From assembly GCF_037975245.1 (NCBI RefSeq), contig NC_092562.1, positions 25,169,054 through 25,233,053 of the forward strand: a stretch of DNA of 64,000 bases. Reading direction: 5' to 3'. Source of the stretch: Apostichopus japonicus. Its lineage: Eukaryota; Echinodermata; Holothuroidea; Aspidochirotida; Stichopodidae. The notes beneath the pieces are model-generated. The model worked only from the letters and a program-made list of their open reading frames with translations, made no database searches and was not told the origin of the DNA. Shown here piece by piece: positions 1 through 14,315 of this stretch (positions are counted from its first letter, which is position 1; each line of letters opens with the position of its first letter). Position numbers and translations under genes: made by a program.

Positions 1-581
1 ATTGAAAAATATTCTGTCCTTGTTACGTACGTAAGACCCTGAACATGGTAACCATACATCCTACCTTTATGCAAGTCCATATCATTTTCTGCACTATAGC
101 TTCTAGCAGTGGTTTTCATTAAGATGTGAGATATATTGTAACAAATACTCAGGGAAAAAGGTACTTGTGGCACTAAAATTTGTTCTGTGCATAGGAAATG
201 TTGAAATGCCCTCTCGTTGTATTATCAAAGATTCATATTTTTTCCAGTTTTTCACCCTTGGATCCATTTTGTCTTTGTTAATTGTTATAATTACAAAGTT
301 TGCAATAAACAAAAACTGTTAAAACTCATGTACAATTGTTGTTTGTGGCCTGTTTATGCTCAGATATCTGTCCTTGTTACGTACGTAATACACGCCATAT
401 ATTATACTTTGCTTGGCTGTCATTGCCAACCTTATCCAAAACTTATCTCATTGAGGGTATATACAGTTGCTATAGACTCTAGGTCATTACTCAAACCAAG
501 TTTCATGCTTTCCCTATGACTTTTAATTTTCACACACTATGTCACAAATTAGTACCCCATTAGTGTGGAATGGCCCATATC
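1..581. other. non-coding flank with a 22-bp direct repeat
   Basis: No gene is recognisable. A 22-bp exact direct repeat containing TTACGTACGTAA occurs at 13-34 and 367-388. The short open frames here have no domain or codon pattern that I recognise. Confidence 0.5.
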
Positions 582-795
582 TATATATTATGTATCATAT
601 ATACGGATACATTATGTATCATAAATACGAAAACATCATGTATCATATAAACGGATACGTCATGTATCATATACGGATACGTCATGTATCATATACGGAT
701 GTACATCATGTATCATATACGGATACATCATGTATCATATATACGGATACATTATGTATCATATATAAGGATACATCATGTATCATATATAGGTT
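582..795. repeat. minisatellite, roughly 20-24 bp unit
   Basis: About ten degenerate tandem copies built on TGTATCAT(AT)ATACGGATAC. Units vary in length by small AT insertions and by CAT/CGT alternation at the junctions. An open frame runs through it only because the repeat lacks stops in that frame. Confidence 0.85.
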
Positions 796-2561
796 TCATA
801 CATCCAAACAACCCAACATCGTTGTGGATATTAAGCTGAAAAAAAAAACTGAAGGAGCATTGAGAAGATTAAATACTATAAGAGCAGATAATTCCCATAC
901 TGCACCCAGTCTTAACCCCATGGTGCAGTGTATATCCCCCACCTTATAAATCAACCAGCAGCTATTGTGGGATACCACCAAGCAAAAATGCAACGTTCAC
1001 AAAACAGCTCTAAAAGTTCCTACCTATACATGTGTAGTACTGTACGTAGCTATAAAAGTTGTTTTTTTGTTGCATCAAAGCAGTGCTTTTTTTGTACTGT
1101 AGACAGCTAAAAAACACTAAATTGTATGATATCCTAAATTTTTACTGTTACAGTAGCTCATGAATGAGTGAATACAGTAATGCTGTATACATGTTTCTAC
1201 ATAAGATATTCCCTTGGATGGGTTGCATTCATTATTTTCAACACTAAATGTATGATTTCCTAAATTTAGACTGTTCCAGTACTTATGATATGCCTTGGAT
1301 GGTTCCCATTCTGCACAAAGAATCTATGATTTCGTCCCGACTAGAATTATGCAACAAAAGCTGGTTGTAAATTTCGCAGCGATACTGAGACGTTTCCTCT
1401 CTCGTTCTTTTTCTTGTCCTCGATTTATCATGTTTCAAAACTTTCAATACCAATGTTATGTACGGATATACAAGTTCATTGGCTTGAGTAGTGAAGTTTT
1501 TCTCTATTATAGGATGTAGTAAAACGTTCAGTTTTTAAAAGCATTAAAAGTTGCTAGATATATGTGATAAATACTGATATATGTGAAAACTACCCAGATG
1601 ACACAAATATATACTTCAAAATAGTTAAATGACTGAACATGATAGCAAAACTGTCAACCTCTTTGGATATATAAAGCAGTTTTTTGTTACAACACATTAT
1701 CATCAAATTCACGTACATAAAACTTCAAACATGTGCAGTACCAAACTAAAGGCTACCTTCTAGAATTTTTAACGATGTCTGTAAATGAGAGTGTAAACTT
1801 TCAACAACAAAAATTTATTATAATCATTCTACAGTTTTGGTTTAATTGCCATATATACCAGCAAAATGTTTGGTAGCTCTGTTTTTACTAACTTTTAGTA
1901 AAAGTAAGTTTTTCCACCATCAGTTGCACATGCAGTTTGCAGTCGCACATTGGCCACTGTCTACTGTATATACCTGAAGTTCGAGTCCTGAACAAATTAA
2001 TGAATTGTAAGGGTAAGCACCACGAGAAGTCCAAAAAAACAGAAGTACAGTACTGTAAGTTCTTGTTATTTAAATACCCAAGTCAGTCAAGGGGCATAAA
2101 TGTACGTATATATATCTTATGTCAAGCTTTTGAGCTACAGTAACATAATCACAGGGCCAAAAAGGGGATTTTTGAGCCACTGGTTTGCAAACTGTGGCAT
2201 TACAGTAAAATACAGGACAGACCATGCATACAGCAATTTTTGCAGGCATGACAAGTGTGTAGTAGTAACTAGTACTACTGTAGTATTACCTGTCACAACC
2301 AATGACCTTCCAAACAACATCTTAAATATTGATTTGGCAGCAACATATCTTTTGTTCAATCCAACCATCACAACATTAGTGCTCACATTACTGTACACCA
2401 CATTTTATACAAGCCCTTTCTTAAACCAGACAAAGCGAGGCTAGATGCACCACTCTTAAGAATATGATCCCTCACCAAATTTAAACACACTGCCAGTGTA
2501 GACTGTACACACAGCAGCTGTTTTATACTTTCTAATGTAATGACATGTTGGTGGCATAAAA
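796..2561. other. intergenic, no gene recognised
   Basis: AT-rich sequence with many ACTGTAC/TACAGTA words. A short imperfect direct repeat (a segment around GTATGAT..CCTAAATTT) occurs near 1115-1155 and 1241-1282. I see no exon, RNA gene or transposon end. Confidence 0.4.
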
Positions 2562-2782
2562 GCTAGGAAGATAGGAGTGCATATATGTACAGGAGACAGG
2601 TAACAGAGGAGTGACATGATACCTTTACGGCCTTTTATAACCTTGCTGTGTTTCAGAGGGTAAAATAAGGAAACTTTCTAAAGCAATGTAACCAAATTTT
2701 GTTAGCTACTGTACATTATAATGAAGCTAGGAAGATAGGAGTGCAGATATTTACAGGAGACAGGTAAGAGAGGAGTGATATA
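2562..2782. repeat. diverged local duplication
   Basis: A segment of about 55 bp with the core GCTAGGAAGATAGGAGTGCA is present at 2562-2620 and again at 2723-2782. The sequence after each copy is also weakly similar (CCTTGC.TGTTTC), which suggests a tandem duplication with a period near 161 bp. Confidence 0.7.
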
Positions 2783-5700
2783 AAATAGGTATTGATTATG
2801 TATGTACAGAGGTCTAAATTACAGCATAAAACCTTGCCATGTTTCTGCGTTTAAGTAAGTAAAAATACCAATTACTGTCTGTTATGTCTGTATATTTGTT
2901 GTCTGTATATTGCTACGTATAGATCTATATGACAGTATAATGTAATTGCACAGCTATCAACGGTCACTTATCTTTAGATTCTAATCATTAGAAAGGAAGG
3001 AGCAGGTGTGAAATGGTGATATCAGAGAAAGCTTTCCATTTATAATATCCAGCACCCTGCACATTACAAGGACTAGTCTGTGGTCAGTCATCGCTGAAGT
3101 CAACCAACTTCCCTACCATATGCTGCAAAATAGCCTCGATTGTCCTTATATAATTATTCGGCTTCCAATCCAACTCATTTTACATCCCCTGGCTCTGCAA
3201 CAGTGGTGTGGAGAGGTCTCCCATGAAAGACCAGTCAGAAAGTTGGAAAGTCATTAAGGAAATACAGGTTTCCTGACATAGAATCGCTTCCTGAGATAAG
3301 GCTCTGATAATGCTACATGTTAGGATTATATAGTTAGCAGATTAGTGTATATCCTTACATTAGTTCTCTACTTAACTGTGCAGAGGAGAGCTGTGGGTAG
3401 GGTTAGTGGACAATGACCGTTTATTGTGTGCACAGACAAAGAATTATAATACACAATGGGTGCTCAGCATGTTCTTACCATATATCTGATGTACTAGAAT
3501 GATAAAGTACAGCACCCTGTACTACAGTACTGTATATGACTGTTAAGAGTTAATAGAACTAACTTCAGTACGTACTTACAGTAAACACGTTTACTGCAAT
3601 GTGATACTGTACCACACAGGACTGATCGATGCAATATACGCAGGACCTACACAATACATAACAGGGAATTAAAACCGAGAACAACTTGTTTACATTTATC
3701 ATACCCTTTAACTGACTCTACAGTATCCCTGTTTGTACCACTGATGTCAATTTCACCTCAGTCTTAATTCACCTTGTCATGCATGAGCAGTCAACTAGTC
3801 CTGTGCTCCCTAAAGCATGATAGAACAGTTAACGTACAGCTACAGTATGTACAGATGAAATGCTTATCATTTTGTGCAGTGTATATACAGTAAATACAGT
3901 ACAGTACTGTAGGCCAAAAGTTAAAACAAAATGTTGTAAAACTGAAATTTCTTGAGAGAATGTCTTCCCATGAATGATAGTTGATTAAATGTGAAATTGT
4001 TTTTGTTTACTTGTCTATTAGTAAATAAACTGTTACATAATGTGCAACTTGTACTGTAAGTGAAAATATGAACAGTCAAACTCTTTCATCAGCTCCCACA
4101 TTTCAACACCTGGATCGAATAATTTATCCGGTTTTGCATCACAAAATGCTATACTCTATGCACTAGGCACATGGTTCCTTGTGCAAAGATGCACTGAACA
4201 GTATAGCTGCATATGTAAAATAAATAAATAAAAAAGAAAAACAATGATCATAAAAATAGAAAAACATAAATATTTTATAAAACCAAAGTCAAAGCGTTTT
4301 ATAATACTCCTACACAAAATGTGAACACTAACTTATATACCCTGCAGCACTGAATGTACTGTACCTGTATGGCCAGGTAATGTTGGCTTTGTTGAATATC
4401 CTGTACACCAACATTATAAATGCTAACATATGTATCCACCGGTTGTCATATATTGCTTTCATTATCTTTTCAGTGAAATTATTTGAACCTTTTAACCGCA
4501 GTGCTCTACGAAATGAGTTTTGAACAATTGGTCGACGTGCCATACAGGAAATAAGTTGGCAATATTATGTATTCCGATTTTGTATCACAACATTGGTAAT
4601 GTAAACAGGCTCAGTTTTAATGTCTCTATATTTAATTCCCACCAAATATGCCAGGAACTGAAATAATGGTCACCTATGCTCAGACTTCAACATGTGTAGC
4701 ATACAATGATATAAACCACAAATGAGCTACATTCCATCTATATTTTCCTACAGGTCTCACAAAATCTCATAAATATGAAATGGGGATATAAAGAACAATG
4801 AGAATATATCAGAGATCTATGTTCCTGAACGAATTGTACAATGTATTGTAACTACATTAAATAACCAGGGTAGAATCTTGTATTTTATGAGGGGGATTTT
4901 TTAATTTTATTTCTTTCCTTTGGGAGGGTAGTGGGGATGGGGAAATGGGATGGGGGAGCTTGCCTCGATCTATTGCAATAAACAGTAATACTGTATGTCT
5001 AGACATGGTTTAGTTAGATCGGTATCATCCTGAAGAGACAGTTACGATAAGTGAGTTGGCATCACGCCATGTACAGCACAGTATGTGTTCGGTAAATGTA
5101 CCAGACAGTATTCAGAATCTAATCATACACTGTAATATTAGAGCTATAGTCTGCACACTGTTGTAGTCTATTAGCAGAAGGTTAAAATGGTTGACATGTA
5201 CAAGGATCATTGTACTGTACTGTAGGATGGTACTGTATGTGACATGTATATATACTGTAAGAACCATTGTACTTTGATTTTACTGTTATAGCCTGTGGAA
5301 TGCTTGGAAGCCTGTCTTTTTCGCAATACTTTCAAAATTAGGGATTGTCCCTGTGACTTTTAATCATTTTAATGTATGTTGATATGAAGTTAGTCAACTG
5401 AATCAGGTCAAGGGAAAGAATGGGTAAAATTTATTGAGTTCTTTTCAAGAGTATTATTCAAGATCTGATTCATATATTCCTAAACAGAAAAACAAATCAA
5501 GCGCTCAAGTAGTTTCGTTTTCGGTGAAGGCAAGGTCTACCTATAATAATGGAAATTATTTTAATTGTACATCAGGTAACTTTCATGGGCTGCATGTAGT
5601 AATTTGGTTTTTATAGGTTTTTATTCATCAAAGTAAAAGACCCCCTACTTTTATTACTGTATAGTGGTGAGTACTGCTACTGCTGAGTTTGTTGGACATT

Positions 5701-5804
5701 TGCACACAGTAATATGATGACGTGTCACATATATATCACAGTACAGTACAATGGTTCTTGTGTCACATACAGCACCATCCCACAGTACAGTACAGTAAGA
5801 TGGT
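2783..5804. other. intergenic, no gene recognised
   Basis: Low-GC sequence with frequent TACAGTACTGTA-type words, for example near 3525, 3900 and 5215. It has short A-rich and G-rich tracts near 4220 and 4930. No coding exon, tRNA or transposon terminus could be supported. Confidence 0.4.
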
Positions 5805-5812
5805 CCTTGTAC

Positions 5813-6590
5813 TAGTGCTGATAGTCGACTCATTCTTTTGTAGTCGATTAATCGCATAGCTCTTCTCCCGATTACTGTGATTACTCGGTTACAGTTATGA
5901 CGTCATCACTGTCATTTTTACATTGCAGAAATACAGTCAAAACAAGTCTTTTCCCATGTTGCACTGTCTTTATTTATTTATTATTTTGTGTCTTAACGTG
6001 TGGTGTCTAAATCATGTTAAAGCTTTCAACTTTCAATCTACAACGTTCCTTAAAATCCATCATAGTAAATAAAAAACTTTTGAATGAATCTACGAGGCTA
6101 CTACAACTACTAGCACTAATAAAAGCAAACATGTAAAATAATGATAGATTTAACACCTTGAAGTGGTGTGATGATAAGTATGCAAGAATTTTCTGTAGAA
6201 GGACGTTCAACAGCAATCGTAAAAGATTAATATTTAAGAATTTGCGATTATGTGCAGTGATTAAGCATTGCTAGGACTGAATGTTGCACTGCCGAACAAT
6301 CGAATCACTGACAAGTAAATGCATGAATCTAACCAGAGCAGGTGCTTGCTGATTTTTAACACAGCACAATGCTAGTGTAGCAGTGTGAGAACCACATACC
6401 TTTGCCATATTTGCTGACAAACTGCTTTAGTGTTGTAATTGATAGGTTCTAGGCAATTTTTCAAAAGCAGAATGTGTAGTGCTAGCTTGTATTTGAGTAA
6501 TCGCAACTTAGGTTTGATCGCGATTAATCAAACTTCCAAAGTGTAATTGCGACTACTGGTGTTTTTAATCGATTACGACTATCAGCACTA
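5813..6590. mobile_element. hAT-type MITE, 778 bp, perfect 8-bp TSD
   Basis: The ends are inverted repeats beginning TAGTGCTGATAGTCG, with the complement CGACTATCAGCACTA at the right end. Further imperfect inverted similarity around CGATTAATCGC continues inward. The element is flanked by an exact 8-bp duplication, CCTTGTAC, at 5805-5812 and 6591-6598. Eight-base duplications and TAGTG/CAGTG termini are typical of hAT transposons. No transposase frame of useful length is present, so this is a non-autonomous copy. Confidence 0.9.
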
Positions 6591-6598
6591 CCTTGTAC

Positions 6599-8215
6599 AT
6601 GTCACATACAGTAACATCCCAGAGTACAGTACAGTTCACCTCAACTGCACACGTTATGTCCTACACGTAACCACCTCAAAGTGTCATACATTCCAAGAAT
6701 CTTGACACTGTAATCCACCCCCACAGACTCCTCTAAAAGACTCCCTATCAAGGATGCATGCAATTTCCAAACTTTGCATTGCCAAACTCAATCTTCACTG
6801 ATGGCAAGATTAATAATGCAACACCTGTCTTTATAAGAACCTGCTTAAAGCGGTATACAGAGTTGGATTCTAATATCCTCTTTACTTTTGCTTTTGAAAT
6901 TGAATAAATAGTACAGACATATACATGTGTTTAATAATAATGACAAAAGTGAAATGCTGTGAGTGGAATACGACTGCACAATGATATCAAAGGGAGAAGT
7001 AGGTGGATGTGGCTGATTGGGATCGTACAGATGACAACGCAAAACAGAATATTTAGCAGATAGTTCACTTGCTATATAAGGAAATTGATACTAAGTTTAT
7101 AACCTTACAAAAGGGTTTATAGTATTCAGCATTCAGACATATTAATATTGACAACAAACTTGCCGGCAAAAACCTTTGTAAGCTTCAAAATATCATCATT
7201 GATCAGATAAATTTACAATTTAACAAGAATTAAATCAATCATCTGAATATTATGTTACAAGTCAGTATGTAACTTAGTCGCATGTTATGCAAAAATCAAC
7301 AGAGATATTTTTTTGGCAAATATTTTATAAACAAAAATTTTACAATTTTCACTATAATTCAATGAGCTGCTTTAAAGTACTATGGGTTGAATTGGCTTCA
7401 CATCAAGTCACATGTAATTCAAGCATGTCAAACTGCCTTAATAAACTATTCACCTCGACATTAAACTAAACTGTACTCTTTGTTTCCTCATAACTACGGT
7501 GTGAGAAGTGTCTAATCTGTGAACTGTTAAATTTGCTATCAATCAGTCTGAGTTCCAGCATTTTAGTTACTTTCTTGTAAAATGTTTAAAATCCTGATCC
7601 GGTTACAAATTGTCAAATAAAAGAGACCTGCATTGACGACAACAAGAAAAGTTTGCAAGGCTTAACAGAGACCTATGGTTAAGAAAAGATTTGTGTTTGT
7701 AATGATCTGTTCCCAAGGATCAAAGCATGGACATCTAAGACCTGTGCTTAAATCAGATCCCACATCATTTCCCTGTTTTGATCCCAGCAGAGATATAGCT
7801 CTAAATGAAGAGGCTGGTTTAGATTGACCTACAACAATGCTTAATTTACCAATCGATGGATGGATGGATCGATCAATCTTCACTATATACCAATAGTGTT
7901 TCCCATGTTCTTGGTCTGTAGGTTGTTAACAAATGACAGTCAAGTCTGACCGACTACATGGTCAATAAACACCCACTCCTACCCCAGGATCTACAGTATA
8001 CCCACAAATGTACTATTTTGTTGAAGAGGCGCTGGCTGAGTGCGCTCTCTTTTCCATAAGGTTGATAGTTTTAATTGCGACTGTCGTTAAGCAACCTAGC
8101 ACTACAGACATTTCTTTCGCAGCCAAATTCTCCCTGCTAAAAATTCAATGGGTCCACGTTGCTTGGGGTGCTTCCTGCTGTACAGAACTCAGTCAACCCT
8201 CCTCTCTTCCCATAC
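6599..8215. other. intergenic, no gene recognised
   Basis: AT-rich sequence without a recognisable gene. It includes a small GGATGGATGGATCGATC tetranucleotide tract near 7857-7873. Confidence 0.4.
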
Positions 8216-8313
8216 ATAGCCCCAGCTGTACACACCCAATCTGTACACACCCATCTGTCCCATCTGTACACACCCCATCTGTCCCATCGGTACACACCCA
8301 TCTGTACACACCA
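8216..8313. repeat. short tandem repeat, CTGTACACACCCAT type
   Basis: About seven degenerate copies of a 14-18 bp unit combining CTGTACACACCC and ATCTGTCCC. The apparent protein frame across it is a by-product of the repeat. Confidence 0.75.
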
Positions 8314-8429
8314 CTAGACAGTTATGCCCATTCAGTTGCTGCTCCACTCTCACAAATGTGTCCACGCAATTTGAAAATTTCTTTTGCCATTGTTCGTTCT
8401 GGTACTGTTATCTATCCAACATCAAATCA

Positions 8430-8990
8430 CTTTCCCTGATTATATCGTACGAAAACCAGCAACATTGCATTGTGGAATAGTACATCAACAGACTCGTCGA
8501 CCTGGACCGCAGATTTCTTGCAGTGCTTAATTTCGGTCAATTGCTGGTCTTCGATATCCCGGCCTGGAAATAATCTGAGACAGAATGATGTTGTCTGACA
8601 CGGCATCATTGCTATTTTCATCCAGGGCCGTGGATTCTTCGCCAATATTAAACAGAGCACATATCGAGTGCACACGGTTTAATTAATTCTTCTCCTCGGC
8701 TACTCTTTCGGCAAACAGGATACTTGCTTTGGTAAGATAAACATTTGGCATTGCAGACTTGGTTATGACCTTTTTCCTGTGTTCCAGACCTACTTTCAAC
8801 ATTTTGAAATGTTCCAAACTATGTCCTTCATGATCCGGATGTTTCGTTTCCAAGTGGCGTTTTCCAACTTCGATGGCTTCGTAGAAGTATCTAGCTAACA
8901 CTTCAGAACATACAATAAATTGTGTGGCTGGTCACCCTCCTCAATAAAGCCATACTCTTTCATACGCATTACGGTTCAAACTACTTTCGT
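8430..8990 (-). pseudogene. ZBED/hAT-like transposase remnant, frameshifted
   Basis: Three minus-strand blocks in different frames line up in order with the start of ZBED5-like hAT transposases. At about 8930-8985 a degenerate zinc-finger entry reads KEYGFIEEGD. At 8683-8901 the end of the BED finger reads KRHLETKHPDHEG and is followed by a helical region. At 8430-8560 lies the segment that precedes the catalytic domain, with the typical VQVDES/LLVFVRY-like words (here AVQVDESVDV and LLVFVRY). Frame changes and a stop separate the blocks, and about 25 residues seem missing between the second and third. The catalytic C-terminus is absent. It is a dead fragment; whether it mobilised the nearby hAT MITEs is unknown. 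Confidence 0.72.
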
Positions 8991-11900
8991 TTCTTGCTTG
9001 CCATGGACTTTACTTCAATGAAAAATGGAGCAAATGATTAAACAGATTGTGCCACATCAGTCTACTTGTATCTCACATACCACATGCTATCACGAGGGTC
9101 TTTCTGATGCCACACACTTGAAAATATTAACATTCTCTCCAGGCGCACTCCTTTCACTCAGACACCACACTGTACAAATATACCCCGCACACATTTTTTT
9201 GTTTTTAAAAAGATGAAAATAGCCGGGAATATAGCTTTTGTGTAACAAACATGTGATCAAAGACACTTCAAACTTTATCAAAGAAATTTAGTCGGTGGAT
9301 CACGGTGAAAATCGCCAAGATTCGCAATCCCCAAATTTTAAATTTCATGGGAGATCCCCCTATCACCCTCATTTTGTGAACCACTGATATAGACTACTGT
9401 ACACAGATGTTACTGTGTACATAGGAACATGGTGGACTTTGTCAATAGGGCTGGAAAGACCTGGCAGATGTGACTTCAAGATGCAGATACACAGTAGAAT
9501 AGAGTTAAACACAACAAGATCTGTATCTTTAAGAAATTGGCACAACATACAGCAGCTGTACTGTACAGAAGATATATTAAAGCCACAAAAAAAAAAAAAA
9601 AACCTACCTTGAAAGTATTTTAGCTCTCAAAATTTCTACTAGTAACCTGACTGAAACAGACTTGGTATAAGGTGTCCTCCCAAAAATAAATTTAGGTTGC
9701 AGTATGATTAGTAGATAAAGCTGTGGCTGTAATGTTCTATTAGTCACTGATACAATCTAGTAAGATTACATGTCCTTTGGGCAATTTTTCAGAGACGTAC
9801 GGGAACATATCACTGTGGTTCCAAGCCAATTGGAAAACTAATTAATCTTGAAGCCCCCCCCCCCCCCGTCTAGTTAATTGCTTGTTTGCAATCATGGGTG
9901 TGATTATTATGATAACCACTTTGTCAACAATGCATGCAAAAGAGATTAAATACATAAATTAAATGACTGCAGCAGCACAGAACTCTGTAAGGTATGAAAG
10001 TTATTATCCAATGTTGATAATCCTGACATGTGTGTGTGTGTTGTTTTTAAAGTAATTACAAGTCTACAAGACAATTATGCTATCTTGTTTACATAAACTC
10101 AGACCATTTTTGTTGTTGTTAATTGCATCAACATCGTCATCATTACATCAATCATTTAAACATCTTTATCATTTACATTACCTGATGGATACTTTTTCTG
10201 TAGAGTTTACTTTCAGTGGGTATTTTTTTAAGATTTACAGTCCAAGCAGCTCCTGTTATGGTCACCATTTGTTTAACCTGAGACATTTAACTACATCAAC
10301 GTGTCAGATAAAACAGGAGTCAATAACTTACTGTCCTCAAAACCGTAAGGTGATTCTGAATTGAAACAGGCAGAACGTATCAAAAAATGTTGCCATGAAT
10401 AGATTAGTCTGAAGTGTATGCATATTAATGAACACATTAATGGGATTAACAGACTACATTAATTACAGTCAGTCTGTACTTGCACAATGCTATGCTTCGC
10501 ACAGTGACCTGTACTCATACCGGCCCATGTAGTTTGTGGTTGTACTCTAGGCACTTCTGACAGTTAGTGGAGGGTCTTGTTCTTGTACCTGTAAAGTCAC
10601 AGGCATTGGGATCCTAAAGTCGGGTCAATCCGACAATTTTGAAATGTATAAAAATATGCTATTCTTTGTCCTACTGTATATTTTTCTGGAATAATTTAAT
10701 ATTTTGGCAGGTCCCCAAATTTTTCCCTTCTTTTCCACCCACCCCCCCTCCCCCCTCACCCACCCACCCACCCTCCTCCATTTCTCATCAGGCCTGCATA
10801 CAGGATTCATCAATTCAAAGAGAATCATTCTAGTATAGTCTAGAACAAATACTGCTGTACATGTGACAACACCACCCATACAATTTTGTGAACAGATAAC
10901 AAACCTTGGAATCTTCAATATAATGATAATATAATGTCAGTAGAGCATCCCATCTTGACAGTTAAAACACTGCAGAGGTTATCTCTGCAACCTACATTTA
11001 CATCAGGATGGACTTATATCCACAAATCGTGACGAGATCAAGTTATGCCAGCGGCGTTTAATGTTTGTCAAGTTGGATTGCTTCCAGATATAGATCTTCA
11101 TACTACAGGACAAAGTGTTCTACTTATCTTTTGAGGGTGTTTTTCTTTTTCTTCTAACAATGGTTAGTAATATCCCCGTCTCCAATTTAAATAATTAATT
11201 CAGTGATTATAGATCTTTAATTTGATTATCGATGGTACAAGTTGTTGGTTTAAAGTGTGATTTGCAAGACGTTTCTGACTATATAAATCTATAAATCTAT
11301 ATGCAATTATACCACAGACCAACAAAGAAAAATTTAATTTTTCAAAGGCAGACACGTTCAATTCTAAAGGGTAAAGTTCATGACGAGATCATGCAGCAAA
11401 CATGACCTACATTACATAAACAAGGTTCACCAATAAGTCATACAGTACATACACATCTAGATTCTATCTATCGGGAAAAACCCTGCAAATATAATCTTCA
11501 CGTTTTTAAAACCCCAGTACTGTACGTATCAAGATATCAACTTACCTGTCCTTATGTGTGAATGTGGTACTAGATCATATGGCCAACTCCAGAGTCGAAT
11601 TAGAAAGTTCTGTTAAGTACTGTACAGTGAGCCCTAGAGCCGCTTTCACTGACAGAGACAGAGGTGTGTACAGTAAATAAACACAATGAAATATATCCAG
11701 CCAAATTGCATTTAATTTAACCATTTACATAGAATTGTTGCCCTGCATTGAAGAGCTGAAAAGATACCGCCAGTTTATTAATTGCAAGTTAACAAAAGTT
11801 TCAAACACAGAAGCTTAGAATTGCAGAGGTTGTGCACTGTACATATACAGGGTTAGATACCATAATGACTAACAGATTGTTCCATTAATTATATAAGTTT

Positions 11901-14311
11901 TCATTACTCTTCCATTTTGCAATTTAGAGAAACTTGTTGGTTGCAAGGTCCATTATACATGTAGGGCATTGTATAGCTCATTCGATCGTGATGTCATATC
12001 TACTGCTGAAAGTCTGCTAACTGTGTATATCAGAGTTAAATTATGACATATATACTGTAGTGCTCTGATCACATAGTACAGAACCTGTACTGTAATCACC
12101 GTCAAAAAACATGGGCTAATGTGTTCTACAGTTTTGTTAATTTCCCACTTTCAGAGTAAATAGAAGGCTATCACATAAGACCATCATCTCAAAACAGAGA
12201 ACTTTACAAGGGGACTTTGGCATGTAAATTTATCTAAATGTGACATCATACAGTACTACAGGTCAATTTATATGATCTGTAAAGTGGCAGTACATTTGAA
12301 TCAACTTGATTCATTTGAGTAAATTCCATAGAGCTTTTATTGATGCAACATGCTCTGAAGAGGTGAACCAGATGGAGTTCTTGTTTACGTGCTCTGCGCT
12401 CAATATACAGGGTACATTTTCAGAACCTCAAATTCCTGGGCTGCAAAACAAAACTGTAGCCTACAGTACTGTACACTGTTGGGCATAAATCGTGGATGGA
12501 CTCACTAAAAAGCTTTCGGGAACCACATGGAAATCGTTTCGACGACGCAGTCTAATGTTTCAAAATGATGACATCCAAGGTCCACATACATGTGTGCAAA
12601 AAATAAAATCTCTGCTAGGCACGTACAAGACGGTCAACCTTGATTCACGTCAATCTCATAAAAATATCCGTCCTGAATCAGCAAGATTAAACAGCCTTCA
12701 CGTAACTGCATGCGTTTGATTAGCGAAGTACTAATCACTGCCGCTCTTAGAATGTCACCTACTGTACGGTATATACTGCAGAAATAACATACTGTAATAA
12801 CTGACAAATAAATTGATGGATAATCAAATAATACTGTAGATTGATAGGTCTCGTAAGAAATAGATGTGGTATAATACTGTATACTGTAACTGCATAAATG
12901 ATATGCTGTTGAATACATCCAAGTATATGTCATACAGTATATAAATGATGTATACATGTACAGTACTGTACACTACAGGTATCAAATGAGAAGTTAGCAC
13001 GCCAGTGTGTACTGAGTACAGTACAGTATGAATACACACACAGTTTTACAGTACTATACTATAAATTAAAAAACAAAGAAAGAAGAAGATCATGTGTGTA
13101 CGTTTGCAGACAATACAAATAAACAGGGCAAAAGACTGTACACTTATGCATAGATCGAAACCTCTGTTGCATGTAGGGTCTAATGTTAGGGTTCAAATCA
13201 GATTACATAGCAGTTTAAAAGGCAGTTAGACATTAGTATAAAATACTAAAGACTGTGTACAGAACCCCATAAACACATCTTTGCATTTAGTATATGTGCA
13301 ATTTGCCAGTTTTGCTTAGTGTTTTTGTAATGCTATACTGGATAAATTATTATATGTGTCGGCTACAATATACTGTACCACTAGTGTATAGCAAGATACC
13401 GTGTACACATACATCTGAACGTTTCTTCGAATGTGAACATAGAGGTCGTGGTGTGAACCCGCAACAATTTGCAGTCTTTTTTGGGGGGGGGGCTTCGCAT
13501 TTCCCTGAAATATGTACATCCTGTACAGTACCAGGGAATAATTGCTTTGCAAAATGCTGGGCCAGAAAGAAAAAAATGGTTAATATACTACATAACACGA
13601 TGAAATTTCAAAACATGTAGTACTGTATAGAGCCTCTGTTCTCACCGTGTTTTATGTTCATTTATGAGGCAAATATGAGAGCCTCTAGAAATGCTATGCA
13701 CTGTACGCAATATTCGAACAACTGTTAACTACTCTTACAGTAATTATTCCAGGCTGCGCGGTGCGTACCGTGCTCAACCATCGATCACCATACAACAGAA
13801 GCTCCATGTACCTGACAAGTTGGAACTAATTCATTAGCATCCTAAAACAACTGTATTTGCCATGACAGCGTTAACATTCCTGCCCACAAATTCCTACAGT
13901 ATTGAGGAAGCTTTTAATTTTCAGATAAGAAAAGGTTTCCTATAATCACAGTACGTTGAAATAACTTCAATGGGAATCTGAAAACACTTTGTGCATGAAC
14001 AGTATACAGCAAAGAACTTTAGCCAAACTGCAAGCAAAATCTCTAGCATTTATTGGTCAGGTAGGTGGCTGCGTTTCTTTAAAAAATTAAGTCAATGAAG
14101 GAACTAGTCAAAAAAGGCATTTTTTTTTAATGTAACACTAGTGAACTCTTAATGTTAAAGACGACATCTTAGTTATCCTTGTCACACAAATGTCTACTTC
14201 TAAAAGCTCCAAAACTAAATGATGAATGCTTTTAATGTCTGAAATTCTTCTCCTCACCAATTCAATGCATACTGTAAGTCTACCTCTCAGGGTAAACAGT
14301 CATAAACAGTA
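8991..14311. other. intergenic, no gene recognised
   Basis: More than 5 kb without a supportable gene. It holds a poly-A run near 9588-9602, a poly-C run near 9855-9868, a CCACCC-rich stretch near 10738-10780 and a G run near 13481. It also has many GTACAGTACTGTAC-like palindromes, for example 12959-12972 and 13018-13030. The short open frames lack recognisable domains. Confidence 0.4.
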
Positions 14312-14315
14312 TTAA

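Noticed and set aside
539..949. 136-codon plus-strand frame
   Set aside because: It starts near and runs through the minisatellite; no domain or exon signal.
8008..8439. 143-codon plus-strand frame
   Set aside because: Most of it crosses the CTGTACACACCC repeat, and the rest shows no recognisable domain.
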